Part shown: positions 40,108-49,634 of the stretch, piece by piece
How positions within the stretch are numbered: position 1 is the first letter of the stretch
Layout: every line of letters begins with the position of its first letter
From: Cafeteria roenbergensis
Lineage: Eukaryota > Sar > Bigyra > Bicosoecida > Cafeteriaceae
Assembly (NCBI GenBank): GCA_008330645.1
Contig: VLTN01000055.1
Location: 175,327-239,326, forward strand
Reading direction: 5' to 3'
Length of the DNA: 64,000 nucleotides
The notes under the pieces: generated by a model
The model's input: the letters and a program-made list of their open reading frames with translations, nothing else
Database searches by the model: none
What the model was told of the DNA's origin: nothing
Made by a program: the position numbers and the translations under genes

Positions 40108-42021
40108 TTAAAATGAAATACCTATTTTTGCGGTTTTGGCTTTTATTGTTGTGGGTTTTTTGGTTTCTTTGGTTTCTTTGGTTTCTTTTTTGGCTCTTGG
40201 TTTTCTTGTTTTCTTTTCTTTTAATTCAGGATTGATTATTTTAGAAGCTTGAACAGTGGTTGATGTTATGTTTTTATTTTCTTTCTCTTCTTTGACAGGT
40301 ACAGCTGCGGCTCTCATTGATATTTTTTTAGTTTTTACTGGTTTAATTTTTGGTACTTGTTTGACTTTTGGCGGTTCTTCATCATCACTGTCGCTTTCAA
40401 TTTCTTCGGGTTCTACTGGTGCTTTTTGTTCTACTTCCTTTTTAATTTCTTGAGTTATGGATAATTTATTTAATTGATGTTGTTCAAGTAGTTTTTTAAG
40501 CTTTTCAATTTCTTCGGCTTGTTGTTTGATTATCTTTTCGCAGTCGGCTATGCTTCTTTTATGGTCGTCTGGGTCATCATCATCATCAATAAAGTCGCAT
40601 GTGTCTTTATGTTTAATAGTTTGGACTTTTCCATCTTCTACTATAATATTATCGTACTCGTTTATATAATCTTGAGTTTTAAAATAATCGTACATTACTT
40701 GGATATTTATTTCGTAAACATAATTTCGTACTCCTTTTGATGATTTACGGACCCGTTTAATTCCTTCTATTTGTTCAAGTGATTTACCTAAAGCTAATTT
40801 ATCGCTTGGGTTCCGTTTGTTTTCTTTACACCATGAAGAATAATCAGCATAAAAACCGTCACATGTTAATTGTAAGTCGGTACCTTTTCTTATTACTTCT
40901 TTTAAATATTTAATGTGTAATGGTTGCCGTTTTTGTAATCCTTCCGCATAAGATTTTGTTAAAGGCTTAACGTTTGCTTTAAATTTGGGGTCGTATGAAT
41001 CTCTCATAAAAGCATAAAAACATTTTCCGCACTCTTTGTTATAACATTGACCCACTAATTTTTCAAAATATGAAACATTATTAATATAACACTCATTAAT
41101 ATCAAGACTCACCACCCGTCTTTTATTATCTGCACTAAGTTGGATAGCTTCTTTATTTGAGTTGATAATAAAATTAAAAGTGTTTTTTTGGCGGTAGAAT
41201 TTATCACCCTTGTCTTCAGGGAAAAACATCGGCTCGGTTGTTAAGTTTTTTAAAGCTTCGTTAAATCCTTTATAATCACTAGACACTGGCATCTCGTTTA
41301 AATTAACTAGGGAGGTACCTTCTAAAATCTTCGTCCATTTGGTTATATGACCAGGGGTTGAGGTCATAATCGCCCTCATATGACCTAGCACAAACTGGCT
41401 TATAAATGTATAAACAATACTTTTGCCTGTTCCTTCCATGGAGTGGAGATATAAAAAGGTCTCTAATTTATGCCCTAGAAATGTATGAGATAGCCACTGA
41501 ATTATATATTTATACATGTCATCATCATTATTTGCCCATACTGTTTTTATATGGTCTAACATGAGCTTGCACTGTGCTTTAGTAGAGTCTTCAAACTCTT
41601 CAAATTTTGGAATTTTTGAAACATCATGAAGATGCTCACACATCATATTTAAAACCTTTTGATTATATTGAATACCTTTTACTGTCACCTCCTTTTCTAA
41701 TACTTGATCGGGACTATTAGGGATCACATCCAAATAATAAGTTTTGCCCATAAATTCGCTCTGGTTTAAATATTTTCTAGCATTAAAATTTTTTGTTCCT
41801 TTTTTATCATTATCAATATCGGATGATATAAAATTTTTTAAATTTTTTTCATGTATAAGGGTCCATTGATTATGAAGAGCATCCTTAAAAAATGTACCGA
41901 CTGTTGTATGAAAGAAGAATTTTTCTATATAAGCTTTAGCTTCTTCCTCTTGATTTTGTGATACTAAACTTTTAAGATGGTTTAAACTGAAAACAATGTT
42001 ATTAATATTTTGATTAGACAT
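40108..42021 (-). CDS. Superfamily 3 helicase (D5/primase-helicase type)
   Basis: 637 aa. Walker A at about 195-203 (SMEGTGKSIVY); Walker B-like VNLNEMPVS at about 237; motif C with FNFIINSNKEA (about 280) and the following NKRRVV arginine region. The C-terminal third is a coiled coil and a Lys/Glu/Thr/Pro-rich tail (ETKETKETKKPTTIKAK). It unwinds DNA during element replication. Its start lies 2 bp inside the terminal repeat, so its promoter is part of the repeat. It looks whole. Confidence 0.88.
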   Translation of the reverse strand: MSNQNINNIVFSLNHLKSLVSQNQEEEAKAYIEKFFFHTTVGTFFKDALHNQWTLIHEKNLKNFISSDIDNDKKGTKNFNARKYLNQSEFMGKTYYLDVIPNSPDQVLEKEVTVKGIQYNQKVLNMMCEHLHDVSKIPKFEEFEDSTKAQCKLMLDHIKTVWANNDDDMYKYIIQWLSHTFLGHKLETFLYLHSMEGTGKSIVYTFISQFVLGHMRAIMTSTPGHITKWTKILEGTSLVNLNEMPVSSDYKGFNEALKNLTTEPMFFPEDKGDKFYRQKNTFNFIINSNKEAIQLSADNKRRVVSLDINECYINNVSYFEKLVGQCYNKECGKCFYAFMRDSYDPKFKANVKPLTKSYAEGLQKRQPLHIKYLKEVIRKGTDLQLTCDGFYADYSSWCKENKRNPSDKLALGKSLEQIEGIKRVRKSSKGVRNYVYEINIQVMYDYFKTQDYINEYDNIIVEDGKVQTIKHKDTCDFIDDDDDPDDHKRSIADCEKIIKQQAEEIEKLKKLLEQHQLNKLSITQEIKKEVEQKAPVEPEEIESDSDDEEPPKVKQVPKIKPVKTKKISMRAAAVPVKEEKENKNITSTTVQASKIINPELKEKKTRKPRAKKETKETKETKKPTTIKAKTAKIGISF

Positions 42022-42080
42022 TATATAATACTATAGTTTTTTTTTCTTTAACCCATTTTTTAATTTTGTCCTAGAGATTT
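42022..42080 (-). promoter_or_regulatory. Bipartite replication-gene promoter, helicase gene (inside the terminal repeat)
   Basis: Minus strand AATCTCTAGGACAAAA, then ATGGGTTAAAG, then ACTATAGTATTATATA before the ATG. Confidence 0.7.
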
Positions 42081-42647
42081 AATTAAAATTTGTAATTATT
42101 GTGGTAAGATTTGTGGAGCCATAACTTTAAGAACCGTACAGTGTTGAAAAGGATAAATTTCAATAAATTGAAATTTTATTATTATCCACTACGTGATGGG
42201 CCCGTTGAATATACCCATTAATGGGGACCAAACAGAAGATTAAAATTAAGGTGGCACACCGGGGCAGGCGGTTTCCTTTTGTTTTCCTTCTCAAAAATGG
42301 AAAATTAAATTTTCCCCCGAATGATTTCCTTTTAAAATATGGGCTGCCCTAGTATGGCCCGATAAAACCGCTGATATTACTCTATAAATATATCTATTAT
42401 TTTTCTTGAAAAAAGGGGGGTATCCTAGGGCACTAGGGTATTTTATTATACTCTTTCATTTTTAGCTGCCAAAAGATGGAAATATATAAGATTATACCTA
42501 GGGCAGTGACAGGGCATATATTAAGATGGAACTATAAGATAACCCGTAAGATAAAACCCCTAGGTGTGTCCCGTAGGGTGGATATAACCGCCGCTGGCGG
42601 TTATAGAAGAAGTGAAAATTTTGGAATTTTCATTCTTCGGGGGGGGG
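42024..42647 (-). repeat. Virophage terminal inverted repeat, right
   Basis: 624 bp, the mirror of 22799-23421 with about one base difference. Ends in a G-run. Contains the mirrored 23-bp hairpin at 42583-42605. Confidence 0.95.
42583..42605. repeat. Subterminal hairpin in the right terminal repeat
   Basis: Mirror of 22841-22863: TATAACCGCC, GCT, GGCGGTTATA. Confidence 0.8.
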
Positions 42648-42652
42648 AGGCC
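42648..42652. repeat. Target-site duplication, right copy
   Basis: AGGCC, matching 22796-22800. Confidence 0.85.
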
Positions 42653-45600
42653 CTGCGCGCCTTGGCCAGACGGCGCAGGAAGACACACTCGTGCTTGATG
42701 CGCAGCATGTCGTCGTGGTGCAGCACCATCTTGCGCTGCCAGGGCGCCTGGACTTGCCCGTTCGCGAGCTTCACCACCCCGTCGCCGTACAGGCACTTGC
42801 GGAGCTTGGCCTTCAGCTCGCCCGGCAGCTTACCCAGGGTGTCGGGCAAGAAGCCCTCGAACCCTGTCGCTGCGGCCAGGCAGCGGGCTCCCTTGCAGGC
42901 CCTGATGAACTCCTCCACCAGGTTTGCCGCTGCCTCCATGTCATCCGACGACTCGTCGTCAGATCTGAGCTCCATCATCGCCTCCAGCGCCAGCTCCTCG
43001 ATCTCGGCGCGCAGCTCTTCCAGGCCCTCGACAGCCCCCGCGATGTCCGACCTCCACACGTGCGCCAGCTGGTAGCGCTTCTTCACCCTGGCGGCATGAA
43101 GGTCGGCTTCCTTGCCCACGACGCAGTCCTTGTCCGGCCTGAAGTACCGTGCCTCGGTGCAGGCGTCCTTGTACTCCTTGCTGTCCCGCTCGTAGTCCCG
43201 GTAGGCTCCCTTGGCGACCTCCTCGCATCGCAGCAGGATGTCGCCCACCTCCTTGGTCGCATCGCTGCGGTCTGAGCGCTTCAGCGCGCGCTTCACGAGT
43301 TTCTTGAGCGAGATGCCCTTCCAGTTGGGGTCGTTGCCATCCGCGTCCGCGTCGGGTCCGTCCCTGGCCAACCCGATCGCCGGCGTTCGCCTGACCGAGT
43401 AGACCTGTGCCGCATCCGCTCTCGGCTGTGCGGCATCAGATGTCTCTTGGCCGGTTGGAGCGCCAGCCGCACTAGCTGCCGCTGCGCCGCCGCCGCCCGT
43501 CGTCATCTCGGTCTCCGCTCCCGCCGCGCTGGCGGCAGCCGCACCTCCACCGCCCGTCTGGCCTCCGCTTGCCGGTGTTGGCTGATGCCCCGGTTCAGCC
43601 GCTCCCCCCGTACCGCTGACGAGCCAGCCGTCCAGCGTACCTGCAAGCTGCTGCCCGTGCGCCGGCCCCTCCTCGCAGTCCTCCTTGGACTCGCTCTCTC
43701 CGACCGCCGGGTGGTCCACCCACGGCGTGCCGCCCGCTGCAGCAGCCGCCGCACCCGACTCATCCTCCGCTTCCGCCTCGCCGATGCTGGCTGGTCCCGC
43801 TCCGGCACCACTCCCCGACGCTGGCTCTCCTCCGCCTCCACCAGTGCCGGGTCCGTCGAGGGCCTCCTCCGGCGGTGGTGCCATCTCGAACCGCCCTTTC
43901 CGCATGTCCCGAACGGCCTCGATGAAGCCCGCTGTCGCCTCGAAGCGGAACTGCGCTACGCCAGGCAGGCCCATGCCCCCGGCTTTGCAGCCCCTGCTCA
44001 GCATCTTTGCCAGCCTCATCTGAGCGTAGCCTCCCTTCTTCAAGGCCGGGTTGGACGCTGTCGATGCTAGCCGAGTCACACCGTCGGCTTCCCGGCCCAG
44101 GAGCGCCCACCACGCCTCCCGCCTTGCGTGCTCGTCCGGCAGCCCCCGAACAAGCGCCTCGATGGCCTTGGACATGGCCTCACGGAAGTCGTCCTCGGCC
44201 ACCGTGCACGTCTCGTCCGAGAGCGCGTGGCCGATCGCATCCAGCTCCGTCTTGTGCGCCACTGCCGCCAGGTTGGCCAGCAGCGCCGCATGGAACACCG
44301 CCAGCTCCTGGCCCGCCGCCGCACCCGCTGCTCTGTGCAGGTAGCTGAACTTCTGTCCGAGCACCGACAGCAGCAGGTGGTGCGCCCGCTTGAGCCCGCA
44401 GACCTCGATGCCCGCGAGCAGGCGCTCCGCGGCCGGCCCGAACTCCTTCTCCAGTCGCTTCATCGACTGCTCTAGAGCCACCTCCGGCGGGAGTTCCTCC
44501 CCTACAGGACACAGCAGCACCGCCACGCTCCGTTCGGTGAGGTGGCACCCCTCCAGCACCGAGGGTGGGGACCCTGGATCGTCCCTACTCCGCTTCATCT
44601 CCCGCTGAATTCTGGCTTTGGTTTCCTCGCGCTGTCCACGTTTGCACAGCACCTGGGTCTTGTCGGCGTTCATCCGCAGCCCCACCGTGCTGAGCCGCTC
44701 AGCCAGCATCTGGGCTGCCTTGAAGGCGCTCCTCCTCGGGCCCACGAGCGTCGTGTCGTCGGCCATCTGCAAGATGAGCACATCTGGGAAGGCGCGCCTC
44801 ACCTCGTCCACCAGGGGGTGCACTGCGATCGCAAACAGTGCGCCCGCTGCTGGGTCGCCTTGACGCACGCCCCTGTTGGACTCCAGCTCAAAGACCTCGC
44901 CCTCGTCCGTGGCAAAGAGGAGCGGGCTGGACGAGCCGTACAGCGCCAACACCGCCGGCACGAGCTTCTCGTCCAGCCGCCGCACCTCCTCGATCATCGC
45001 GCGTCTGGAGACGGAGTTGTAGGCGTTGGCCATGTCCAACGCTACCACCACCGTTTTGGCTCCTCCCTCCTCGAACGCGGTGCGGACAGCATGGACCAGC
45101 CTGCACGACCCGTCTCGGCAGCCCAGGAACTGGAAGCGCAGCTGGTCCAGCAGTCCGTGCTTTCCCAGGATGGTGTTCACCACCTTGCCCACCAGCTTGC
45201 CCAGGCCCGAGACCATGGCCACCGGCCTGATCTTGCCGTTGCCCTTGGGAATCGCCATCAGGGTTGACGACCCGAGGACCCTGCGCTCCTCGGCAGAGAG
45301 GTCGTTCCTCAACGCCCTTCGAACAAATGACACGAGCGCATCCAGGTCCTTCTCGGCTATGTTCTCCAGCTGCTTCGCGACCATGCCGTCCGGGCCCACG
45401 GCCTTCTTGTGCGGCATCGACTGAATCGCCGCCGACACCATTTCCCGAAGCTCGGAGTCGGTGAGGTCCGGCGCTTCTCCCTCCACTGTGCCGTCGACCA
45501 CCTCCTCCTCGCTCGGGTGCAGGCTCATCAACGCCTCCAGCGTCTCCCTGTCCTGCGCGACGGTGCCCGCCGACGCCATGCTCTTCGCCAGGTCCTTGGC

Positions 45601-46524
45601 GGAAGTGCCGTTTTGACGCCGCAGATACGCCTTCAGGGCCGCTACCGTGGTGAGCTGCACCCTTATTCCCGCCGCTTGCTCGACGGTCGGGTGGCCCTCC
45701 GCGTTGCCTCTGCGCCCAGCACCCGCCAAGGACGCCGCCGCTGCCATGGTGCCATGCTGCAAGGTGGGCTCGAGCGCCACCGGCACGTGATCGCTCACCG
45801 CCTTGCGCTGCCGCAGTTTGTCCGCGGCAAAGGCCTCGCCGAAGGTGCACTGCCGGAGCAGCGCCTTGATGTACCACTGCACCCACTTCTTGGAGGGACA
45901 TCCGTGTCGCAGGAAGGCTCCCTTGGCGAGGCTGTCCGGAGAGCTGGTGGAGCACCGCTTGCACCGCCCGTCCCCACACGCCCTCTCTCCGTCAGAGAGT
46001 GGCGTCTCGTTGCCTCCTGCTTCCGCCATCGCTCCCGTCACGTCCTCCGCGTCATCCCCCTCCAATCCGTGGCTTGCATCCATGTCCCCCTCCTCGCCCG
46101 TCGGTGGCTCCGCTGTCCGGTTCGCTCCGGCCAACTGCCCTGTGACTCCTGCCGCCGCCGGCACCTCCACCTCGAGCTGCGGCATGGTGCTGTGAACCTG
46201 TCCTACACTCGGGTCCCCCGCCGCGTTTGCAGCCGATGGACCCAGCGCTCCGCCAGTTGCGCCAGTCTCCTCCGCCGACTCGTCCTCCTCCCTACTCGCC
46301 TCCTCATCATCCGCCGCCGGGTCATCCTCCACCTCCCCCGATTCACCATTGTCCACCGTCGACCCCTCTCGCTCCGCCCTGGCTGCGCTGTCGCCCGCCA
46401 GCGACCCGTCCTCCTCCTCGACCGAGGCGCCATCATCCTCTGGCGTCTCGCTCCTCGGACTCCATCCTCCGTCGTCCATTGTCTCCTCGACTTGGTCCTG
46501 GTTGGCTGCGCTGTCGCCCGTCAT
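42653..46524 (-). pseudogene. LINE ORF: acidic N-terminus + reverse transcriptase (cut by the virophage insertion)
   Basis: About 1290 codons remain. Residues 1-180 are Asp/Glu/Ser-rich; about 185-230 has a Cys/His cluster (CGDGRCKRCS...HGC). Reverse transcriptase motifs follow: MPHKKAVGPDGMVAKQL, STLMAIPKGNGKIRPVAMVS, VVVALDMANAYNSVSR, RGVRQGDPAAGALFAIAVHP and the catalytic LQMADDTTLVG (MADD for the usual F/YADD, about residue 589). A thumb, then a Gly/Ala-rich linker, come before the cut. The C-terminal endonuclease lies at 21870-22795, beyond the insertion. An acidic frame at 46530-46830 in another phase may be the true N-terminal part. The family fits R2/NeSL-like REL LINEs. Confidence 0.85.
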
Positions 46525-46930
46525 CTGCCAGTCCTCCTCCTCACTCGCCTCGCCGTCGTCCTCCGACCCTCGTCACTGGCCTCGTCCGTTGTGCCATAGT
46601 CCATGGAGCCTCTGGTCTGGCTCCCAGTAGCTTGGCATCCATCCACCAGCCATGCACCAGTGTTCCCATCCGCCGCGTCCTCACCTCCCGACGCCTCGCT
46701 CTCCTCCGCACTCACTGCGTCTTCATCCATTGACGCCCCGTCACAGTCTCCACCAACGACATCATCATCCTCCCCCGACCCGTCTTCGTCGTCACCCGAC
46801 GCGTCCTGAGTCTCCCGTGGCTGGCTCTCCTCCTCCATGGCTGCTCCGCCATCCACCGGCAGTGAATCTTCACGTGCGCCGGCACCTCCGATCAGCCCAC
46901 CATTTCCCCGGTGGGGGCCTCTGGTCGCGG
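42653..46930 (-). mobile_element. 5' and central part of the long LINE copy (right of the virophage insertion)
   Basis: Continues the LINE that ends at 22800. It holds the reverse transcriptase and an acidic N-terminal region and extends to 46930, where the next LINE's 3' end begins without spacer. This is the most complete LINE copy in the window. Confidence 0.9.
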
Positions 46931-48133
46931 AACATCGTTGGGGTGGGTCGAAAACTCGCGTCACCATACCACGCACTCGAGTCATAGACTCACCAATCAC
47001 TAATCCAGCAACTCCATCACCGATGAGTCACAAACCGCGCCAAACCCACAATCCCAAGTCTCAAGTCCCAGATCACTCCCATCACACTGCCTCGAGTCGC
47101 CACTCAGCCGCCCCTGCTCACCGCATACGCTCCACCTGCTGTCGCAGGTACTGCGTCTGCCCGATCAGCTGGGTCGCCAGTCCCTTGGCGATGACCTCGT
47201 TCAGCCTCGACAGCCAGCGGAAGGCCCAGCGCGCACGCTCCCTCGGCCGGTCGCCGAAGGCCGTGTCCGCCACCTTCTTGAGGAAGGCGAAGGCCGCCGG
47301 TCCCATGCGTCCCGTGGTCGTGATGACGAAGGGCACAATGGAGCTCAAGTTGTCCTTTGTAGCTGAGCTCTTCTTGTACTCCCCCATCTTGTCATTCTCA
47401 CGGCGCTCGAGAAAGGCGTCCATACGAAGGTTAATGAACATCGTTGGGGGGGGTCAAAAACTCGCGTCACCATACCACACACTCGATTCACAGACTCACC
47501 AATCACCAATCTAGCAACACCATAGGTTGAATGAACATCGTTGGGGGGGATCGAAAACTCGCGTAACCATGCCACACACTCGAGTCACAGACTCACCAAT
47601 CACCAATCCAGCAACTCCATCACCGATGAATCACAAACCGCGCCAAACCCACAATCCCAAGTCCCAAGTCTCAGATCCCTGCCATCACGCTGCCACGAGT
47701 CGCCACTCAGCCGCCCCTGCTCACCGCATGCGCTCCACCTGCTGTCGCAGGTACTGCGTCTGCCCGATCAGCTGGGTCGCCAGTCCCTTGGCGATGACCT
47801 CGTTCAGCCTCGACAGCCAGCGGAAGGCCCAGCGCGCACGCTCCCTCGGCCGATCACCGAAGGCCGTGTCCGCCACCTTCTTGAGGAAGGCGAAGGCCGC
47901 CGGTCCCATGCGTCCCGTGGTCGTGATGACGAAGGGCACAATGGAGCTCAAGTTGTCCTTTGTAGCTGAGCTCTTCTTGTACTCCCCCATCTTGTCATTC
48001 TCACGGCGCTCGAGAAAGGCGTCCATACGAAGGTTAATGAACATCGTTGGGGGGGGTCGAAAACTCGCGTCACCATACCACACACTCGATTCACAGACTC
48101 ACCAATCACCAATCTAGCAACGCCATAGGTTGG
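46931..48133 (-). mobile_element. LINE 3'-end array, two composite units
   Basis: Unit starts are 46931 and 47530. Each has a copy truncated at GGCGTCCAT, then ACGAAGGTTA and a 90-bp 3'-end copy. Near-identical truncation points show that the array grew by tandem duplication. Confidence 0.88.
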
Positions 48134-49297
48134 ATGAACATCGTTGGGGGGGATCGAAAACTCGCGTCACCATACCACACACTCGAGTCACAGACTCACC
48201 AATCACCAATCCAGCAACTCCATCACCGATGAGTCACAAACCGCGCCAAACCCACAATCCCAAGTCCCAAGTCTCAGATCCCTGCCATCACGCTGCCACG
48301 AGTCGCCACTCAGCTGCCCCTGCTCACCGCATGCGCTCCACCTGCTGTCGCAGGTACTGCGTCTGCCCGATCAGCTGGGTCGCCAGTCCCTTGGCGATGA
48401 CCTCGTTCAGCCTCGACAGCCAGCGGAAGGCCCAGCGCGCACGCTCCCTCGGCCGATCACCGAAGGCCGTGTCCGCCACCTTCTTGAGGAAGGCGAAGGC
48501 CGCCGGTCCCATGCGTCCCGTGGTCGTGATGACGAAGGGCACAATGGAGCTCAAGTTGTCCTTTGTAGCTGAGCTCTTCTTGTACTCCCCCATCTTGTCA
48601 TTCTCACGGCGCTCGAGAAAGGCGTCCATGTTCTGCAGGCCCTGCGTCACGTAGGACTTGCTCACCGCCGAGGTGATCTGCACGTCGACGAGACAGGTGG
48701 TCTCGAAGTCGACGTGCACCCGCAGGTCCGGTCGCTTGCGCGCGGCCTCGCTGGACCCCGGCTGGGACCCGAAGCGCGTCTGCCCGTCCTGCCAGCTGGA
48801 AGGCTCCACCACCGACTGTAGTCCCGCCGAGCGCACCGCCGCGTGCAGGACGTCGCGGACGTCGTTGTGCGCCCGGATGGTGGAGCCCTTGCCGCAGCGG
48901 CAGCGCGCCAGGTGGTGCGCCACACCGGAGTTCCCGCCGATGTGGACGGTGCCTCTCGCGGTGGTGTCCCGCTGCACGCACGCGCAGTTGATCGACACGC
49001 CGTCCGGCACCACGTGGTCGGCCTCGGAGGCTCCGATGCGGTAGCGGGTGACCACCGCGAACTCCTCGTCTGTGAGCCCGCGGGGCCCCATCATCGTGTT
49101 GCGGAGCCAGTAGTGCGTTCCCGGCACGCACGCCTCTCGGAACGCGACCAGGTCGCTCATGACGCGCAGCATGGCCGGGTCGTCGATGTTGGCGACACGC
49201 TTCTCCGGCGTGCCCTTGGCCAGCGCCTCGGCCCTGCAGCGTGCTGTGCAGGCCCTGCGCGCCTTGGCCAGACGGCGCAGGAAGACGCACTCGTGCT
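48134..49297 (-). mobile_element. LINE 3' part, split by the YR retrotransposon (left piece)
   Basis: Corresponds base for base in layout to 14703-15866. It stops at ACTCGTGCT, and the same LINE resumes at 55628. Confidence 0.92.
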
Positions 49298-49625
49298 GTT
49301 CGGTAACCGGTTGGGTTCATATTTGTCCGCAGACGTAGATTCTACCCCGACAAAACAGACGAGCCATCTGGCATCGTCACGACACTCTCTTGGGCTACGC
49401 GGCTCCCCCACAGCGTGCTGGGGGTGCCCTCGGCGTGACTCAGAGGGTCCCGAGCTCTGGTCTACCCGCCTGCGTCGGCGGCCAAGACAAGCAGCTCGCT
49501 GGCAAGGCGCGCGCAGCGTGCGCTTCGCTTTGCCCGCCGTGCCGTGCGAACGCTCGCACAGCACTCCAGGGCCCGTTGCGGTCGGCTTTGAGGTTGTGTG
49601 AGAGCAAAGCCGCATTCGTGACCCG
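49298..49625 (+). repeat. YR retrotransposon left end (A part)
   Basis: Also present as the first part of the 528-bp derivatives. Contains a CCCCCACAGCGTGCTGGGGG hairpin. Confidence 0.8.
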
Positions 49626-49634
49626 CCCCGAGCT

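Larger units (their letters stand above)
22799..42647. mobile_element. Integrated mavirus-type virophage (EMALE-like; Polinton/virophage lineage)
   Basis: About 19.85 kb, strongly AT-rich inside GC-rich DNA. Sharp ends carry long terminal inverted repeats and a short target duplication. Gene set and order match the mavirus group: helicase, chromodomain integrase, protein-primed polymerase, GIY-YIG protein, lipase-like protein, then packaging ATPase, protease, penton, capsid and fibre in one minus-strand block. Six core genes (helicase, integrase, polymerase, protease, capsid, fibre) look whole. Four genes (penton, ATPase, lipase-like, methyltransferase) look broken, about six breaks in all. 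The terminal repeats differ by about one base, so the integration looks young. Confidence 0.96.

Noticed and set aside
42476-43075. 199-codon plus-strand frame starting in the right terminal repeat
   Set aside because: It is terminal-repeat sequence running into the antisense strand of the LINE; there is no independent support for a gene.
46931-48133. CRISPR-like array
   Set aside because: The repeats are retroelement 3' ends of hundreds of bases with no spacer regularity, in a eukaryotic context.
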